Part shown: positions 1 to 8,348 of the stretch, one piece after another
Position numbering within the stretch: position 1 is the stretch's first letter
Layout of the letters: every line of letters starts with the position of its first letter
Source: PFJX01 sp031426735
GTDB lineage: Bacteria; Pseudomonadota; Gammaproteobacteria; Burkholderiales; Thiobacillaceae
NCBI GenBank assembly: GCA_031426735.1
Contig: JASJPK010000084.1
Location: forward strand, 4,136-68,135
Length of the DNA: 64,000 nucleotides
Reading direction: 5' to 3'
The notes under the pieces: generated by a model
Database searches by the model: none
Seen by the model: only the letters and a program-made list of their open reading frames with translations
What the model was told of the DNA's origin: nothing
Translations under genes and position numbers: made by a program

Positions 1-173
1 GCGTGGTCGAATTGCTGGCCGACGACACCCACCCGGCATTGGCGCTGGTGCGCATCAATGTCGGTGGCGCGGTGCTGGTGGCGCGCCTGACCCGGCGCTC
101 GGCGCACGACCTCGGCCTGGCGCCTGGCCAGATCGTTTATGCCCAGATCAAGGCCGTGGCGCTGATCGGGTGA
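1..173 (+). CDS. modC: Molybdate ABC transporter ATPase ModC, C-terminal end (partial)
   Basis: A frame open from the left edge to a TGA at 171-173 encodes the last 56 residues of what looks like ModC, the ATPase of the molybdate importer. Only the C-terminal TOBE (molybdate-sensing) domain is visible. It contains ARLTRRSAHDLGLAPGQ and ends in AQIKAVALIG, a typical ModC ending. The nucleotide-binding domain lies outside the window. Molybdate supply fits the nif-type genes that follow (inference). Another TOBE-containing ABC ATPase remains possible. Confidence 0.75.
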   Translation, partial: VVELLADDTHPALALVRINVGGAVLVARLTRRSAHDLGLAPGQIVYAQIKAVALIG

Positions 174-205
174 AATCGGGGAAACCGGTTATGGTCAACT
201 GCAGA

Positions 206-280
206 GTAGGGCGTCAATAAGCGCAGCGCATTGCGCCGAATGCATGCGGCGCATTACGCCTCACGGCTAATGCGCCCTAC
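206..280. repeat. GTAG-headed palindromic repeat (REP-like, class F)
   Basis: The segment begins GTAGGGCG and ends CGCCCTAC, with nested GCGC-rich inverted repeats between, so it can fold into a long hairpin. It lies between modC and the next gene. It shares the GTAG head with the other REP classes in this window. Confidence 0.55.
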
Positions 281-343
281 GCGCTACGCGTGCTGCCTGG
301 CTGCACAATGACACCGACACAAGCCCGGATACGCCGCACCGAA

Positions 344-580
344 TCACCCACCCCGCCGCCGCAACGGTTCAAGTATCTCCTTCAACCCGTTGTGATCGAT
401 TTCATGCATCAACGCCAGCAGGCGACCGATCTCGCCGGGTGGGAAGCCTATGCGGGCGAACCAGTTGAGGTAGTAGCCGGGCAGGTCGGCGATGAGGCGG
501 CCCTGGTATTTGCCGAAGGGCATTTCCCGGCTGAGCAGCAGGAGCAGGTCCTGGGGGCCGACACCGTTCAGGTTGTTCAT
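344..580 (-). CDS. DUF3820 family protein
   Basis: Encodes 78 residues with the DUF3820 core MPFGKYQGRLIADLP near residues 20-34, followed by a short helical tail. Such small proteins occur in many proteobacteria and some are annotated as quorum-sensing-regulated factors; their biochemical role is not established. The start chosen is the ATG at 578-580, which gives the family length. A longer frame extends upstream but antisense to the deformylase gene and was rejected. No clear ribosome binding site is visible. Confidence 0.7.
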   Translation of the reverse strand: MNNLNGVGPQDLLLLLSREMPFGKYQGRLIADLPGYYLNWFARIGFPPGEIGRLLALMHEIDHNGLKEILEPLRRRGG

Positions 581-673
581 GTTCGGAATCCAGGCGACTG
601 GCGCATGGCGGGCTGGGAGGCCGACAAAGTACCATCCCGAACAACCATCCAACCAGCCGATTTCAGGAAAAAA

Positions 674-1213
674 ATGACCGTCAGAACCCTCCTCCGCATG
701 GGCGATCCGCGCCTGCTCGAAACCGCCCGGCCGGTGGCCGAATTCGGCACGGCCGAACTGGATGCGCTGATCCGGGACATGTTCGAGACCATGGCCGATG
801 CCGGCGGGGTGGGCCTGGCGGCGCCGCAGATCGGGGTCGGGCTGCAGGTGGCGATTTTCGGCTTCGAGCAAAGCGAGCGTTACCCGGATGCCGAAGCGGT
901 GCCCATGACGATCCTGATCAACCCGGTCGTCACGCCGCTATCCGACGACGAAGAACTGGGCTTTGAAGGCTGTCTGTCGGTGCCCGGCCTGCGCGGCGAG
1001 GTGCCGCGCTTCCGGCACATCCGTTATCAGGGCTTCGACCCCTTGGGGCGCGCCATCGACCGGACGGTCGAGGGCTTCCACGCCCGGGTCGTCCAGCACG
1101 AGTGCGACCATCTGATCGGCACGCTCTACCCGATGCGCATGCGCGACCTGAGCCGGCTCGGCTTCACCGATGTGCTTCTCCCGGATTCGAAGGAGAGCGG
1201 AGCCGCCGGCTAA
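674..1213 (+). CDS. def: Peptide deformylase
   Basis: Encodes 179 residues. Peptide deformylase removes the N-formyl group from new proteins in the cytosol using a metal ion. The three family motifs are present in order: GVGLAAPQIG near residue 40, EGCLSVP near residue 97 and HECDHL near residue 140, which together hold the metal-binding Cys and two His and the catalytic Glu. The ATG at 674 was chosen because the sequence begins TVRTLLRMGDPRL in register with other deformylases; the open frame extends back to 290 without family similarity. It is not next to fmt, so it may be an additional copy (inference). Confidence 0.92.
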   Translation: MTVRTLLRMGDPRLLETARPVAEFGTAELDALIRDMFETMADAGGVGLAAPQIGVGLQVAIFGFEQSERYPDAEAVPMTILINPVVTPLSDDEELGFEGCLSVPGLRGEVPRFRHIRYQGFDPLGRAIDRTVEGFHARVVQHECDHLIGTLYPMRMRDLSRLGFTDVLLPDSKESGAAG

Positions 1214-1299
1214 GGCACTGGCCGCCTGGTTTTTTGTCGGCCCGCGAAGCGATGCATCGCAGCACACGGTTTGGAACTCGCGACGTGCGCTCCCGGGTT

Positions 1300-1315
1300 T
1301 GTCGCAAACGCGACA
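1300..1315. promoter_or_regulatory. NifA upstream activator site TGT-N10-ACA
   Basis: TGT (1300-1302), ten bases, then ACA (1313-1315), inside the palindrome TTTGTCGC...GCGACAAA. This is the published NifA enhancer form. Its centre is about 115 bp upstream of the start predicted from the -24/-12 element at 1397-1412, a normal distance. Confidence 0.75.
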
Positions 1316-1396
1316 AACCGCCTTTTCAGCGTGTAGGCCATCGCCTCGCACAGGCCATACCGCCTTAAAGATCAATAGCTTGGAGATCGAACAAGC

Positions 1397-1412
1397 TGGC
1401 ATGGCGGTTGCT
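1397..1412 (+). promoter_or_regulatory. Sigma-54 (-24/-12) promoter for the LRV gene
   Basis: TGGCAT-GGCGG-TTGCT matches the -24/-12 consensus TGGCAC-N5-TTGCW, with the invariant GG and GC ten bases apart. It lies about 100 bp upstream of the LRV gene and downstream of the NifA-type site at 1300-1315. The 314-bp gap between def and this gene holds nothing else recognisable. Confidence 0.75.
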
Positions 1413-1527
1413 GTAACCAAGCAGGACCGCGCCGGGCATATCCCCCGGCCGCACGGAACAGGAGCCATGCAAAACTTAACCCCAGGCCGCAACCCAGCAG
1501 GATTGCACGGCATCGAGCTGTCGCGTC

Positions 1528-2310
1528 ATGCCTGAACAGGGCCGTCGTGCGAATCTGCAACTGGTTGCCGCCGAAGCCGCGCTGCCCGATTGCACCACCT
1601 GCCCGCACCGGGAAACCGTGCTGGCGGTGGGACGTTGCGTGCCGGGCGATATCTGCCTGATTGCGCATAGCGGCCGCCAGATCGACCGCTTCCTGCGCCA
1701 TAACCCGGAGTACGCGGAAGGCTGCCTGAGCGATGCGTTCTGGGAACGTCGCGCCATCGCAGTGCGCTATGTGGCGCTGGAACGCGTCGCCGAATTGGCG
1801 CATGACCCCGACGAAGTCGTCCGGCGCGCCGTGGCCATCCGCTTGCCGGAGGCCGAACTCGCCGCGCTGTGCCACGATCCGGATCGCGAAGTGCGCATCA
1901 CGGTTGCCGCCCGCATGCCGGTCGAGCAGCTTGCCGGCATGATGGCCGATGCCGACTATCTGGTGCGCCAGCATGTCGCCGAGCGCATGCCGCATGGCCG
2001 CCTGCCGCGCATGGTCGACGATGTCGACCGCGAGGTGCGCAAAGCAGTGGCGCGCCGCCTGCCGGCTTTCGCGCTGAAGCGCATGGCTGCCGACGCAGAA
2101 GCGGAAGTCCGCCGCATCGTTGCCGCCCGCGCCCTGCCCGACGACGCCGCCACGCTGCTGGACGATCCGGATTGGCTGGTGCGCCTGGAAGCCGCCCGGC
2201 GTGCGCCGGTGGAAGCCATCGCCGAATTGGTCGATGATCCCGAGCCGGATGTGCAATCGCTGGTACGCGCCCGTCTGGACGCGTATTTGAAACAGGAAGA
2301 ATCACCATGA
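1528..2310 (+). CDS. Leucine-rich repeat variant (LRV) protein with N-terminal 4Fe-4S motif, nif-associated
   Basis: Encodes 260 residues. The N-terminus carries five cysteines (22, 25, 37, 43, 66), arranged like the 4Fe-4S domain of the LRV protein known from beside nif genes in Azotobacter vinelandii. From about residue 80 the chain is a series of about 24-residue LRV/HEAT-like helical repeats with recurring pattern hDPDxxVRxxVAxRxP. Its biochemical role in nitrogen fixation is not established. A NifA-type site and a -24/-12 promoter lie upstream, so it is probably expressed under nitrogen-fixing conditions (inference). The TGA stop overlaps an ATG (ATGA) cut off by a REP palindrome just after the gene. 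Confidence 0.85.
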   Translation: MPEQGRRANLQLVAAEAALPDCTTCPHRETVLAVGRCVPGDICLIAHSGRQIDRFLRHNPEYAEGCLSDAFWERRAIAVRYVALERVAELAHDPDEVVRRAVAIRLPEAELAALCHDPDREVRITVAARMPVEQLAGMMADADYLVRQHVAERMPHGRLPRMVDDVDREVRKAVARRLPAFALKRMAADAEAEVRRIVAARALPDDAATLLDDPDWLVRLEAARRAPVEAIAELVDDPEPDVQSLVRARLDAYLKQEESP

Positions 2311-2316
2311 ACCCAC

Positions 2317-2378
2317 GTAGGTGCGAATTCATTCGCACTCCGCCGTGTCCGTGCCTGTGCGAATAAATTCGCACCTAC
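2317..2378. repeat. GTAG-headed REP pair, class C
   Basis: Two GTAGGTGCGAATT arms face each other as an inverted pair (GTAGGTGCGAATTC at the left, GAATTCGCACCTAC at the right). The pair sits in the short gap between the LRV gene and its companion. The flanks GAATCACCATGAA (2299-2311) and GAATCGCCATGAA (2383-2395) are near-identical. Confidence 0.7.
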
Positions 2379-2390
2379 CAAGGAATCGCC

Positions 2391-3350
2391 ATGAATAGCT
2401 GCGTCCCCGACGAATCCACCGTGCAGCGGCTGATCGCCGAGATCGAAGCCAGCACGCCGCGTCCGCACCATGCCAGCCTGCTGGCCGCGGCCGAGCGGCT
2501 GATCCCGGATTGCCCCTGCCGCTTCGCGTTGACGCGTGGCGGCTGGTATCGCGCCGGCGGCCTGCTGCGCGGCGATGGCGAACGCGTCGCCGACAAGCTG
2601 GAAGACTGGGTCATGCAGGAACTGGCCGCGTGCGACGACGATGTCGGCGAATTCCTCGACCGCCACGCCGACAGCGACTTGATCGCGACGCGCCATACCG
2701 GCCGCACCCACTACTTCGTCGCGCCCTACGGCCCGGCCCCGGCGGAATTCCTGCAAATGGAAGTGGAAGAAATGCAGGAAGTGCTCGATCGCCGCTTGTG
2801 GGATGCCGACTCGCCACCGAGCGACGCGCAGGAACTGGCCGACCCGATCAAACCCGCCAGCGTGCCGGCACAAGCCGTTGGGGCGCCCTATTACCGCTTC
2901 CGCCGGCTGACCGACATGCGCCAGGTGGTCGCCCGCCTGCACGCACCGGTCGGCAGCCTGCCCGGACTCACCCGCTTGATGCAGGAATGGGCCGGCAGCC
3001 GCGCCGGCGCGCATTTCAGCGAACACTGGATCGTCGCGCTGCGCGAGCACCACGACCGCTACAACAACATGGTGCTCACCGCCACGCCGACCTCTCGTCA
3101 TGCGCGCCAACTGAAGCCGTTCCACTGGGACACGGCATTGCGCGGCCTTGATGCCGCCAAGCAATTGCAGGCCTTCGACCGCGCCGCCGGCTATCCCGGC
3201 GCCTGGTATTTCCATCTCGTCGCCGGCGGCCTGACCCCACGCGACATGGCGTTCGCGGTGATGCAGGACATCGAATCCGGCTTCGGCTATCTGAGCGACG
3301 TGGAAACCGCGTTGCTGACCGGTTGGCTGAGGGCGCCGTATTCGGTGTAG
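2391..3350 (+). CDS. Conserved nif-associated hypothetical protein
   Basis: Encodes 319 residues with no signal peptide or membrane segment. I do not recognise a characterised domain. A cysteine pair (CPCRF near residue 42) and an acidic stretch (MEVEEMQEVLDRRLWD near 123-138) stand out. It follows the LRV gene with only a REP pair between and precedes nifE, so it is likely co-expressed with nitrogen-fixation genes (inference). Its stop codon TAG at 3348-3350 lies inside the GTAG head of a downstream REP copy, so its original C-terminus may have been altered. Confidence 0.7.
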   Translation: MNSCVPDESTVQRLIAEIEASTPRPHHASLLAAAERLIPDCPCRFALTRGGWYRAGGLLRGDGERVADKLEDWVMQELAACDDDVGEFLDRHADSDLIATRHTGRTHYFVAPYGPAPAEFLQMEVEEMQEVLDRRLWDADSPPSDAQELADPIKPASVPAQAVGAPYYRFRRLTDMRQVVARLHAPVGSLPGLTRLMQEWAGSRAGAHFSEHWIVALREHHDRYNNMVLTATPTSRHARQLKPFHWDTALRGLDAAKQLQAFDRAAGYPGAWYFHLVAGGLTPRDMAFAVMQDIESGFGYLSDVETALLTGWLRAPYSV

Positions 3351-3368
3351 GTGCGAATTCGTTCGCAC
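3347..3368. repeat. Single REP copy, class C, supplying a stop codon
   Basis: GTAGGTGCGAATTC followed by GTTCGCAC is one arm of the same palindrome seen as a pair at 2317-2378. The TAG of its head is the in-frame stop of the preceding gene. Confidence 0.65.
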
Positions 3369-3396
3369 AACCACCCGCCGCGAGCGCCGTAGCACC

Positions 3397-3470
3397 GTAG
3401 GATGGGCGAAGCGAAGCGCGCCCATCAACCCGCAACGATTGATGGGCGCGCTTCGCTTCGCCCATCCTAC
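3397..3470. repeat. GTAG-headed REP inverted pair, class D
   Basis: GTAGGATGGGCGAAGCG at the left and CGCTTCGCCCATCCTAC at the right form a long, near-perfect palindrome upstream of nifE. A decayed copy lies at 8141-8173. Confidence 0.75.
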
Positions 3471-3491
3471 GACACCGACACGACATCCCGC

Positions 3492-3507
3492 TGTCGGCTT
3501 TGCGACA
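3492..3507. promoter_or_regulatory. NifA upstream activator site TGT-N10-ACA
   Basis: TGT (3492-3494), ten bases, ACA (3505-3507). The centre is about 73 bp upstream of the start predicted for the nifE promoter, closer than usual but workable. The stretch between the two is A/T-rich, where IHF-assisted bending would be expected (inference). Confidence 0.75.
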
Positions 3508-3546
3508 AGCCAGCGGCAACGCCGCTAAAAATCAACGTGTTACCGC

Positions 3547-3562
3547 TGGCACAGCACTTGCA
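3547..3562 (+). promoter_or_regulatory. Sigma-54 (-24/-12) promoter of nifE
   Basis: TGGCAC-AGCAC-TTGCA is an exact match to the -24/-12 consensus. It lies 33 bp upstream of the nifE ATG. Confidence 0.9.
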
Positions 3563-3595
3563 CTACTTCCATCACAGTCATCAGGAAGCCTCGCC

Positions 3596-4981
3596 ATGCA
3601 AGCCAAGCAAATTGCCGAACTGTTGAACGAACCGGCCTGCACCCACAACGCCAAATCGAAATCCGGCTGCGCCCGACCCAAACCCGGCGCCACCGCCGGC
3701 GGTTGCTCGTTCGACGGCGCCCAGATCGCGCTGCTGCCGATTGCCGATGTCGCCCACATCGTGCACGGCCCTATCGCCTGTGCCGGTTCGTCGTGGGACA
3801 ACCGCGGCACCCGTTCCAGCGGCCCGACGCTGTACAAGATCGGCATGACCACCGATCTGACTGAGCAGGACGTGATCATGGGACGCGGCGAGAAGCGCCT
3901 GTTCCACGCGATCAAACAGGCCATCGACAGCCACGCGCCGGCCGCCGTGTTCGTCTACAACACCTGCGTGCCGGCGTTGACCGGCGACGATGTCGAAGCG
4001 GTATGCAGGTCGGCCGCCGAACGTTGGGGCACGCCGGTGGTGCCGGTCGACTGCGCCGGTTTCTACGGCACCAAGAACCTGGGCAACCGCATCGCCGGCG
4101 AGGCCATGTTCAAGTACGTCATCGGCACGCGCGAGCCCGACCCGGTGCCGCCCGAGTCAGAACGTCCCGGCATCGAAGTGCACGACGTCAACCTGATCGG
4201 CGAATACAACATCGCCGGCGAGTTCTGGCATGTGCTGCCGCTGTTCGACGAACTCGGCTTGCGCATCCTCGGCTCGTTGTCCGGCGATTCCCGCTTCCAC
4301 GAAGTGCAGACCATGCACCGCGCCGAGGTCAGCATGGTGGTGTGCGCCAAGGCTTTATTGAATGTCGCGCGCAAGCTGGAAACTCAATTCAAGGTGCCGT
4401 TCTTCGAGGGCAGTTTCTACGGCGTCACCGATACCTCGCAGGCGTTCCGCGACTTCGCCCGCATCATCGGCGACGAGGCGTTGACCGCACGCACCGAAGC
4501 CCTGATCGCGCGCGAAGAAGCCAAGATCCACGCCGCGTTGGAACCCTGGCGGCAACGTCTGCGCGGCAAGCGCGTGTTGCTCTATACCGGCGGTGTCAAA
4601 TCGTGGTCCATCGTCTCGGCGTTGCAGGATCTCGGCATGGACGTGGTCGCCACCGGCACCAACAAATCGACCGAGGAAGACAAGGCGCGCATCCGCGAGA
4701 TCATGGGCGAGAAGACCAAGATGATCACCGACGGCAGCCCGAAAGCGCTGCTCGGCGTGGTCAAGGAATATCAGGCCGACATCCTGATCGCCGGCGGCCG
4801 CAACATGTACACGGCGCTGAAGGCGCGCATCCCGTTCCTCGACATCAACCAGGAACGCGAATTCGGCTACGAGGGTTTCACCGGCATGCTGGAGCTGGCG
4901 CGGCAACTGGCGCTGACGCTGCAAAGCCCGGTGTGGGAGTCGGTGCGCAAACCGGCACCGTGGCAGCAAAGCAAGGCGTAA
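3596..4981 (+). CDS. nifE: Nitrogenase FeMo-cofactor assembly protein NifE
   Basis: Encodes 461 residues. NifE with NifN forms the scaffold on which the iron-molybdenum cofactor precursor is completed before insertion into nitrogenase. Family features are clear: MQAKQIAELLNEPAC start, the GCSFDGAQ and HGPIACAGSSWDNRG segments of the P-cluster-like region, GRGEKRL, and CVPALTGDD. The ATG at 3596 is preferred over an upstream start because it gives the normal NifE N-terminus and sits just after the -24/-12 promoter. No nifN, nifX or structural nif gene follows; a RIO kinase gene does. It could be the only nifE or an extra copy separated from the main nif cluster. Confidence 0.93.
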   Translation: MQAKQIAELLNEPACTHNAKSKSGCARPKPGATAGGCSFDGAQIALLPIADVAHIVHGPIACAGSSWDNRGTRSSGPTLYKIGMTTDLTEQDVIMGRGEKRLFHAIKQAIDSHAPAAVFVYNTCVPALTGDDVEAVCRSAAERWGTPVVPVDCAGFYGTKNLGNRIAGEAMFKYVIGTREPDPVPPESERPGIEVHDVNLIGEYNIAGEFWHVLPLFDELGLRILGSLSGDSRFHEVQTMHRAEVSMVVCAKALLNVARKLETQFKVPFFEGSFYGVTDTSQAFRDFARIIGDEALTARTEALIAREEAKIHAALEPWRQRLRGKRVLLYTGGVKSWSIVSALQDLGMDVVATGTNKSTEEDKARIREIMGEKTKMITDGSPKALLGVVKEYQADILIAGGRNMYTALKARIPFLDINQEREFGYEGFTGMLELARQLALTLQSPVWESVRKPAPWQQSKA

Positions 4982-5024
4982 AGGAGCTTCCCCGCAATGG
5001 GGATGCAGAACCCGTAAGCCGAAG

Positions 5025-5054
5025 GTAGGGCGGAATAGCGCTGCGCTTTCCGCC
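5025..5054. repeat. GTAG-headed REP copy, class E
   Basis: GTAGGGCGGAA...TTCCGCC forms a short palindrome downstream of nifE with the core AGCGCTGCGCT. No other feature was found in the 258-bp gap to the next gene. Confidence 0.55.
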
Positions 5055-5239
5055 GGATGACCGCGCGGACAAGAGCGCTCAGGTGGGGCGATGGCAATCT
5101 GGATGCGCCAATGCGGAATTCAGTCTACAAATCCGTTACTGAATTTACGCAACGTTACGTGGCGCACGCTGATTGCCGGCACAATCGCCCGCCCGGCAGC
5201 AATGCAAGCGACCGGCCCCACACCGCGCGGAAGGCGCCC

Positions 5240-6088
5240 ATGAAAATACCGAAAAGACTTGAACCATTGCTTGAAGACGGCCTCATCGACGAGGTGAACC
5301 GTCAACTGATGAGCGGCAAGGAGGCGATGGTCTTCGTTGTCCGTTGCGGCGACGAAGTGCGTTGCGCCAAGGTCTACAAGGAAGCCAACAAACGCAGCTT
5401 TCGCCAGAGCGTCGATTACACGGAGAACCGCAAGGTGAAGAACAGCCGCCAGGCGCGTGCCATGGCGAAAGGGACGCGCTACGGCCGCGAAGCGCAGGAG
5501 GAAGCCTGGCAAAGCGCCGAAGTCGATGCCTTGTATCGCCTGGCCAGAGCCGGCGTGCGTGTGCCGAAGCCGTACAACTTCCATGCCGGCGTGCTGTTGA
5601 TGGAACTGGTCTGCGACGAACACGGCAATGCGGCGCCGCGCCTGAACGATGTCGAGTTCACGCCGGAACAGGCGCGGACGCATTTCGCGTTCTTGCTGCG
5701 CCAGGTCGTGCTGATGCTGTGCGCCGGGGTGATCCACGGCGACTTGTCGGAATTCAACATCCTGATCGGCGCCGACGGCCCGGTCATCATCGATCTGCCG
5801 CAAGCGGTCGATGCTGCCGGCAACAACCACGCCAAAGCCATGCTGGAACGCGATGTCGCCAATCTGTCCGGCTATTTCGGGCAGTTTGCGGCGGAGTTGC
5901 TGGCGACCGAGTACGGCAAGGAAATCTGGGCGTTGTACGAACACGGCGATCTGCATCCGGATGTGCAACTGAGCGGACGCTTCGCCCACAGCACCAAGCC
6001 GGTGGACCTGAACAGCGTCATGCGGGAAATCGACGATGCGCGCGCCGAAGAAGCGGCGCGGCTGCTGCGCATGCAATCGGCTGAATAG
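5240..6088 (+). CDS. RIO1-family protein kinase
   Basis: Encodes 282 residues of a bacterial RIO-type atypical serine kinase. The ATP loop appears as MSGKEAMVF near residue 26, the catalytic loop as IHGDLSEFNIL near 170, and the metal-binding segment as IIDLPQAV near 188. The usual DFG-like aspartate is kept. Bacterial RIO proteins have no well-defined substrate. The ATG at 5240 was chosen because GGAAGG lies just upstream and family similarity starts there; the frame extends further upstream without similarity. Confidence 0.88.
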   Translation: MKIPKRLEPLLEDGLIDEVNRQLMSGKEAMVFVVRCGDEVRCAKVYKEANKRSFRQSVDYTENRKVKNSRQARAMAKGTRYGREAQEEAWQSAEVDALYRLARAGVRVPKPYNFHAGVLLMELVCDEHGNAAPRLNDVEFTPEQARTHFAFLLRQVVLMLCAGVIHGDLSEFNILIGADGPVIIDLPQAVDAAGNNHAKAMLERDVANLSGYFGQFAAELLATEYGKEIWALYEHGDLHPDVQLSGRFAHSTKPVDLNSVMREIDDARAEEAARLLRMQSAE

Positions 6089-6156
6089 TTGCATCGGCAG
6101 GTTTCAAAATCCGGGAAAGATCTATGCTGAATGCTCTTTCGGACCCACGTTGAGCG

Positions 6157-7488
6157 ATGCCAAGCAACCGCCCCCACCCCGCCCCGCCGATACGAACTGC
6201 CGCGCTGAGCAAGGCCGAGCTGGTCGATCGGCTGGATACCTTACCCTGCGCACCAAGCCACGTCCTGGAAGCTTGCCCGGCGGAGAAACTGACACAGGAA
6301 TTGGGCAGCTACCGAGTCGAGCTGGAAGCCCAGAACCTGGCGTTGCGGGAATCGCAGCAAAAGACCGAGGAAGCGCGCGATCGGTATAGCGATCTGTACG
6401 ACTTTGCGCCGGTGGGTTATGTCACGCTGAACCGACAAGGCTGTGTCGAGGAAATCAATCTCACCGGCGCCGCCATGCTGGGCAGCGAACGCAAGGATGT
6501 GCTCGGCAAACCGTTGCTCATGTGGCTGCAGGCGGAATCGCATGTTGTCTTTCTGCAGCACCTGCGGCGGGTGCTCGGATCCAACGAACATGTGGTGGAC
6601 ACGGTTCTGCTGCATAACGACAGCGGTCCGCCTTGGCATATCAATCTGGTCAGCAGTGTCGTGGCGCATGGCCGCCCGGATGAGCGGCAGGCCTGCCGCA
6701 CGGCGTTGATCGACATCACTCCGCTCAAGGAAAAGGAAACGGAACTGACCCAATCGCGCCTGCAGTTGCAAGAGCTGTCGGCGCATCTGGATCGAGTCAG
6801 AGAGTACGAACGCCGCCATCTGGCCCGCGAGATTCATGACGAACTCGGCCAGAAATTGACCACCCTGCGCTTCGAAGTGGCCATGCTGAGCGCCGAACTG
6901 GGTTCGCCCGCGCTGGATTTGCCGCGTACCGCGGCTTCATTGCTGCGACAGATCGACGACTCCATCGATTCGGTGCGCGCCATTGCCTCGGACCTGCGCC
7001 CGGCGGTGCTCGATCTCGGTCTGGCCGCGGCGGTCGAGTGGCAAATCCAGGAATTGCGCCGCCGCACCGGCATGGCCTGCAACCTGATGATCAGCGGCGA
7101 GGAAATCGCCATGGACAACGACCATGCCACGGCGGTGTTCCGGATCGTGCAGGAATCGCTCACCAACATCATCCGCCATGCCGGCGCCAGCCAGATCGAG
7201 TTAAATCTGAGTTATCGAGACGATGCGTTGCATATTCTGGTACTCGACAACGGCGTCGGCATGGCGCCGGATGCGCTGCAGAAATCGCGTTCGTTCGGCA
7301 TCGCCGGCATGCGGGAACGCGTGCGCCTGCTCGCCGGCACGCTGAAGATCAGCAGCAGTCCCGGGCACGGCACACGGCTGAAGATCGTCATTCCGCTGGC
7401 GCAGCGACTTGAGCAAAACGACAGCAGCCACGATCATGAAGACGTTGGTTCGAACTCAACGGCACCACGACGAGGGGAGAAATCATGA
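6157..7488 (+). CDS. PAS-domain sensor histidine kinase (HisKA_3/NarX type)
   Basis: Encodes 443 residues, apparently cytosolic. A coiled coil (about 50-85) precedes a PAS domain (about 85-195). A HisKA_3 dimerisation domain follows with the phosphorylated His in REIHDELGQKL (near 228), then a HATPase with the N box ESLTNIIRHA, DNGVGM and FGIAGMRERV. It overlaps the downstream response regulator by ATGA, so the two form a pair. The coiled coil-PAS part closely resembles the N-terminus of the GGDEF-EAL protein at 9737. The stimulus is unknown. Confidence 0.92.
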   Translation: MPSNRPHPAPPIRTAALSKAELVDRLDTLPCAPSHVLEACPAEKLTQELGSYRVELEAQNLALRESQQKTEEARDRYSDLYDFAPVGYVTLNRQGCVEEINLTGAAMLGSERKDVLGKPLLMWLQAESHVVFLQHLRRVLGSNEHVVDTVLLHNDSGPPWHINLVSSVVAHGRPDERQACRTALIDITPLKEKETELTQSRLQLQELSAHLDRVREYERRHLAREIHDELGQKLTTLRFEVAMLSAELGSPALDLPRTAASLLRQIDDSIDSVRAIASDLRPAVLDLGLAAAVEWQIQELRRRTGMACNLMISGEEIAMDNDHATAVFRIVQESLTNIIRHAGASQIELNLSYRDDALHILVLDNGVGMAPDALQKSRSFGIAGMRERVRLLAGTLKISSSPGHGTRLKIVIPLAQRLEQNDSSHDHEDVGSNSTAPRRGEKS

Positions 7489-8120
7489 CAATTCGCGTAC
7501 TGATTACCGACGACCACGCCATCGTGCGTGAAGGTCTGCGCCGGATACTCGCGGCGAGTCCCGACATCGTCGTGGCGGGCGAAGCGGCCGATGGAATATC
7601 CGCGTTGAAGCAGATCGCGACCTGCCATCCCGATGCCGTGCTGGTGGACATTTCGATGCCGGGCATGAGCGGTGTCGAATTGATCAATCGGATTCGCGAG
7701 GAACATCCGCAACTGCCGGTGCTGGTGCTTTCCATGCACAAGGAAGAGCAATTCGCGGTGCGTGCGCTCAAGGTGGGCGCATCGGGCTATCTCACCAAGG
7801 ATTGCGCACCCGAACAGTTGGCGCAGGCCATCCGCAAGATTGCGGCGGGCGGCAAATACATCACCCCGGAAGTTGCCGACGCGCTCGCCAACGCCATCGT
7901 TCCCTCTCCCGTGGATACCCCGCACAAACTGCTGTCGAACCGGGAGTTCCAGATCTTTCGCATGCTGGTAACCGGCAAATCCATCAACGACATTGCGCAG
8001 GATCTTTCCCTCAGCGCCAATACGATCAGCACGCATAAACACCGTCTGATGAACAAACTTGGCGCCGACAGCAATGCCAGCCTGGTGCATTACGCCATCA
8101 AGCATGAGCTGATCCAGTAA
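7485..8120 (+). CDS. NarL/FixJ-family response regulator
   Basis: Encodes 211 residues. The receiver domain (1-120) has the acidic pair in ITDDH, the phospho-acceptor Asp in VDISMPGMSG near residue 56 and the conserved Lys in YLTKD. The C-terminal LuxR-type helix-turn-helix (about 145-205) reads LSNREFQIFRMLVTGKS then NTISTHKHRLMNKLG. Its start overlaps the kinase stop (ATGA). Target genes are unknown; the palindrome at 8205-8220 just downstream is one possible operator (inference). Confidence 0.93.
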   Translation: MTIRVLITDDHAIVREGLRRILAASPDIVVAGEAADGISALKQIATCHPDAVLVDISMPGMSGVELINRIREEHPQLPVLVLSMHKEEQFAVRALKVGASGYLTKDCAPEQLAQAIRKIAAGGKYITPEVADALANAIVPSPVDTPHKLLSNREFQIFRMLVTGKSINDIAQDLSLSANTISTHKHRLMNKLGADSNASLVHYAIKHELIQ

Positions 8121-8140
8121 CTCGGCTGAGTCGCCAAGTG

Positions 8141-8173
8141 TCGATGGGCCCGCAGCGCTTGGCCCATCCTACG
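8141..8173. repeat. Degenerate REP copy, class D
   Basis: GATGGGCCC...GGCCCATCCTAC resembles one unit of the class D palindrome at 3397-3470, reversed and decayed. Confidence 0.45.
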
Positions 8174-8204
8174 CAGTTCGGCTGTCCCCCTCCGCTTCGC
8201 CTAG

Positions 8205-8220
8205 GTAGTGAATTCACTAC
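8205..8220. promoter_or_regulatory. Perfect 16-bp palindrome, possible operator
   Basis: GTAGTGAATTCACTAC is a perfect palindrome 129 bp upstream of the next gene and downstream of a LuxR-type regulator. It could be a regulator site or a minimal GTAG-headed repeat. No function can be assigned from sequence. Confidence 0.3.
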
Positions 8221-8348
8221 AGCAAAACCAAGATCGAACGACTGTCGCCGCAAGCGCATCCCCCCTAACTTTCGTACCAGGCAAAGCAAGCCCGTGAATT
8301 CAGCGGTTGGGGAGGTCCAACGTTGAATCGTAACGAGAGGGGGTCGGT

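Noticed and set aside
290..673. N-terminal extension of the deformylase frame
   Set aside because: No similarity to deformylases, and a DUF3820 gene occupies the opposite strand there.
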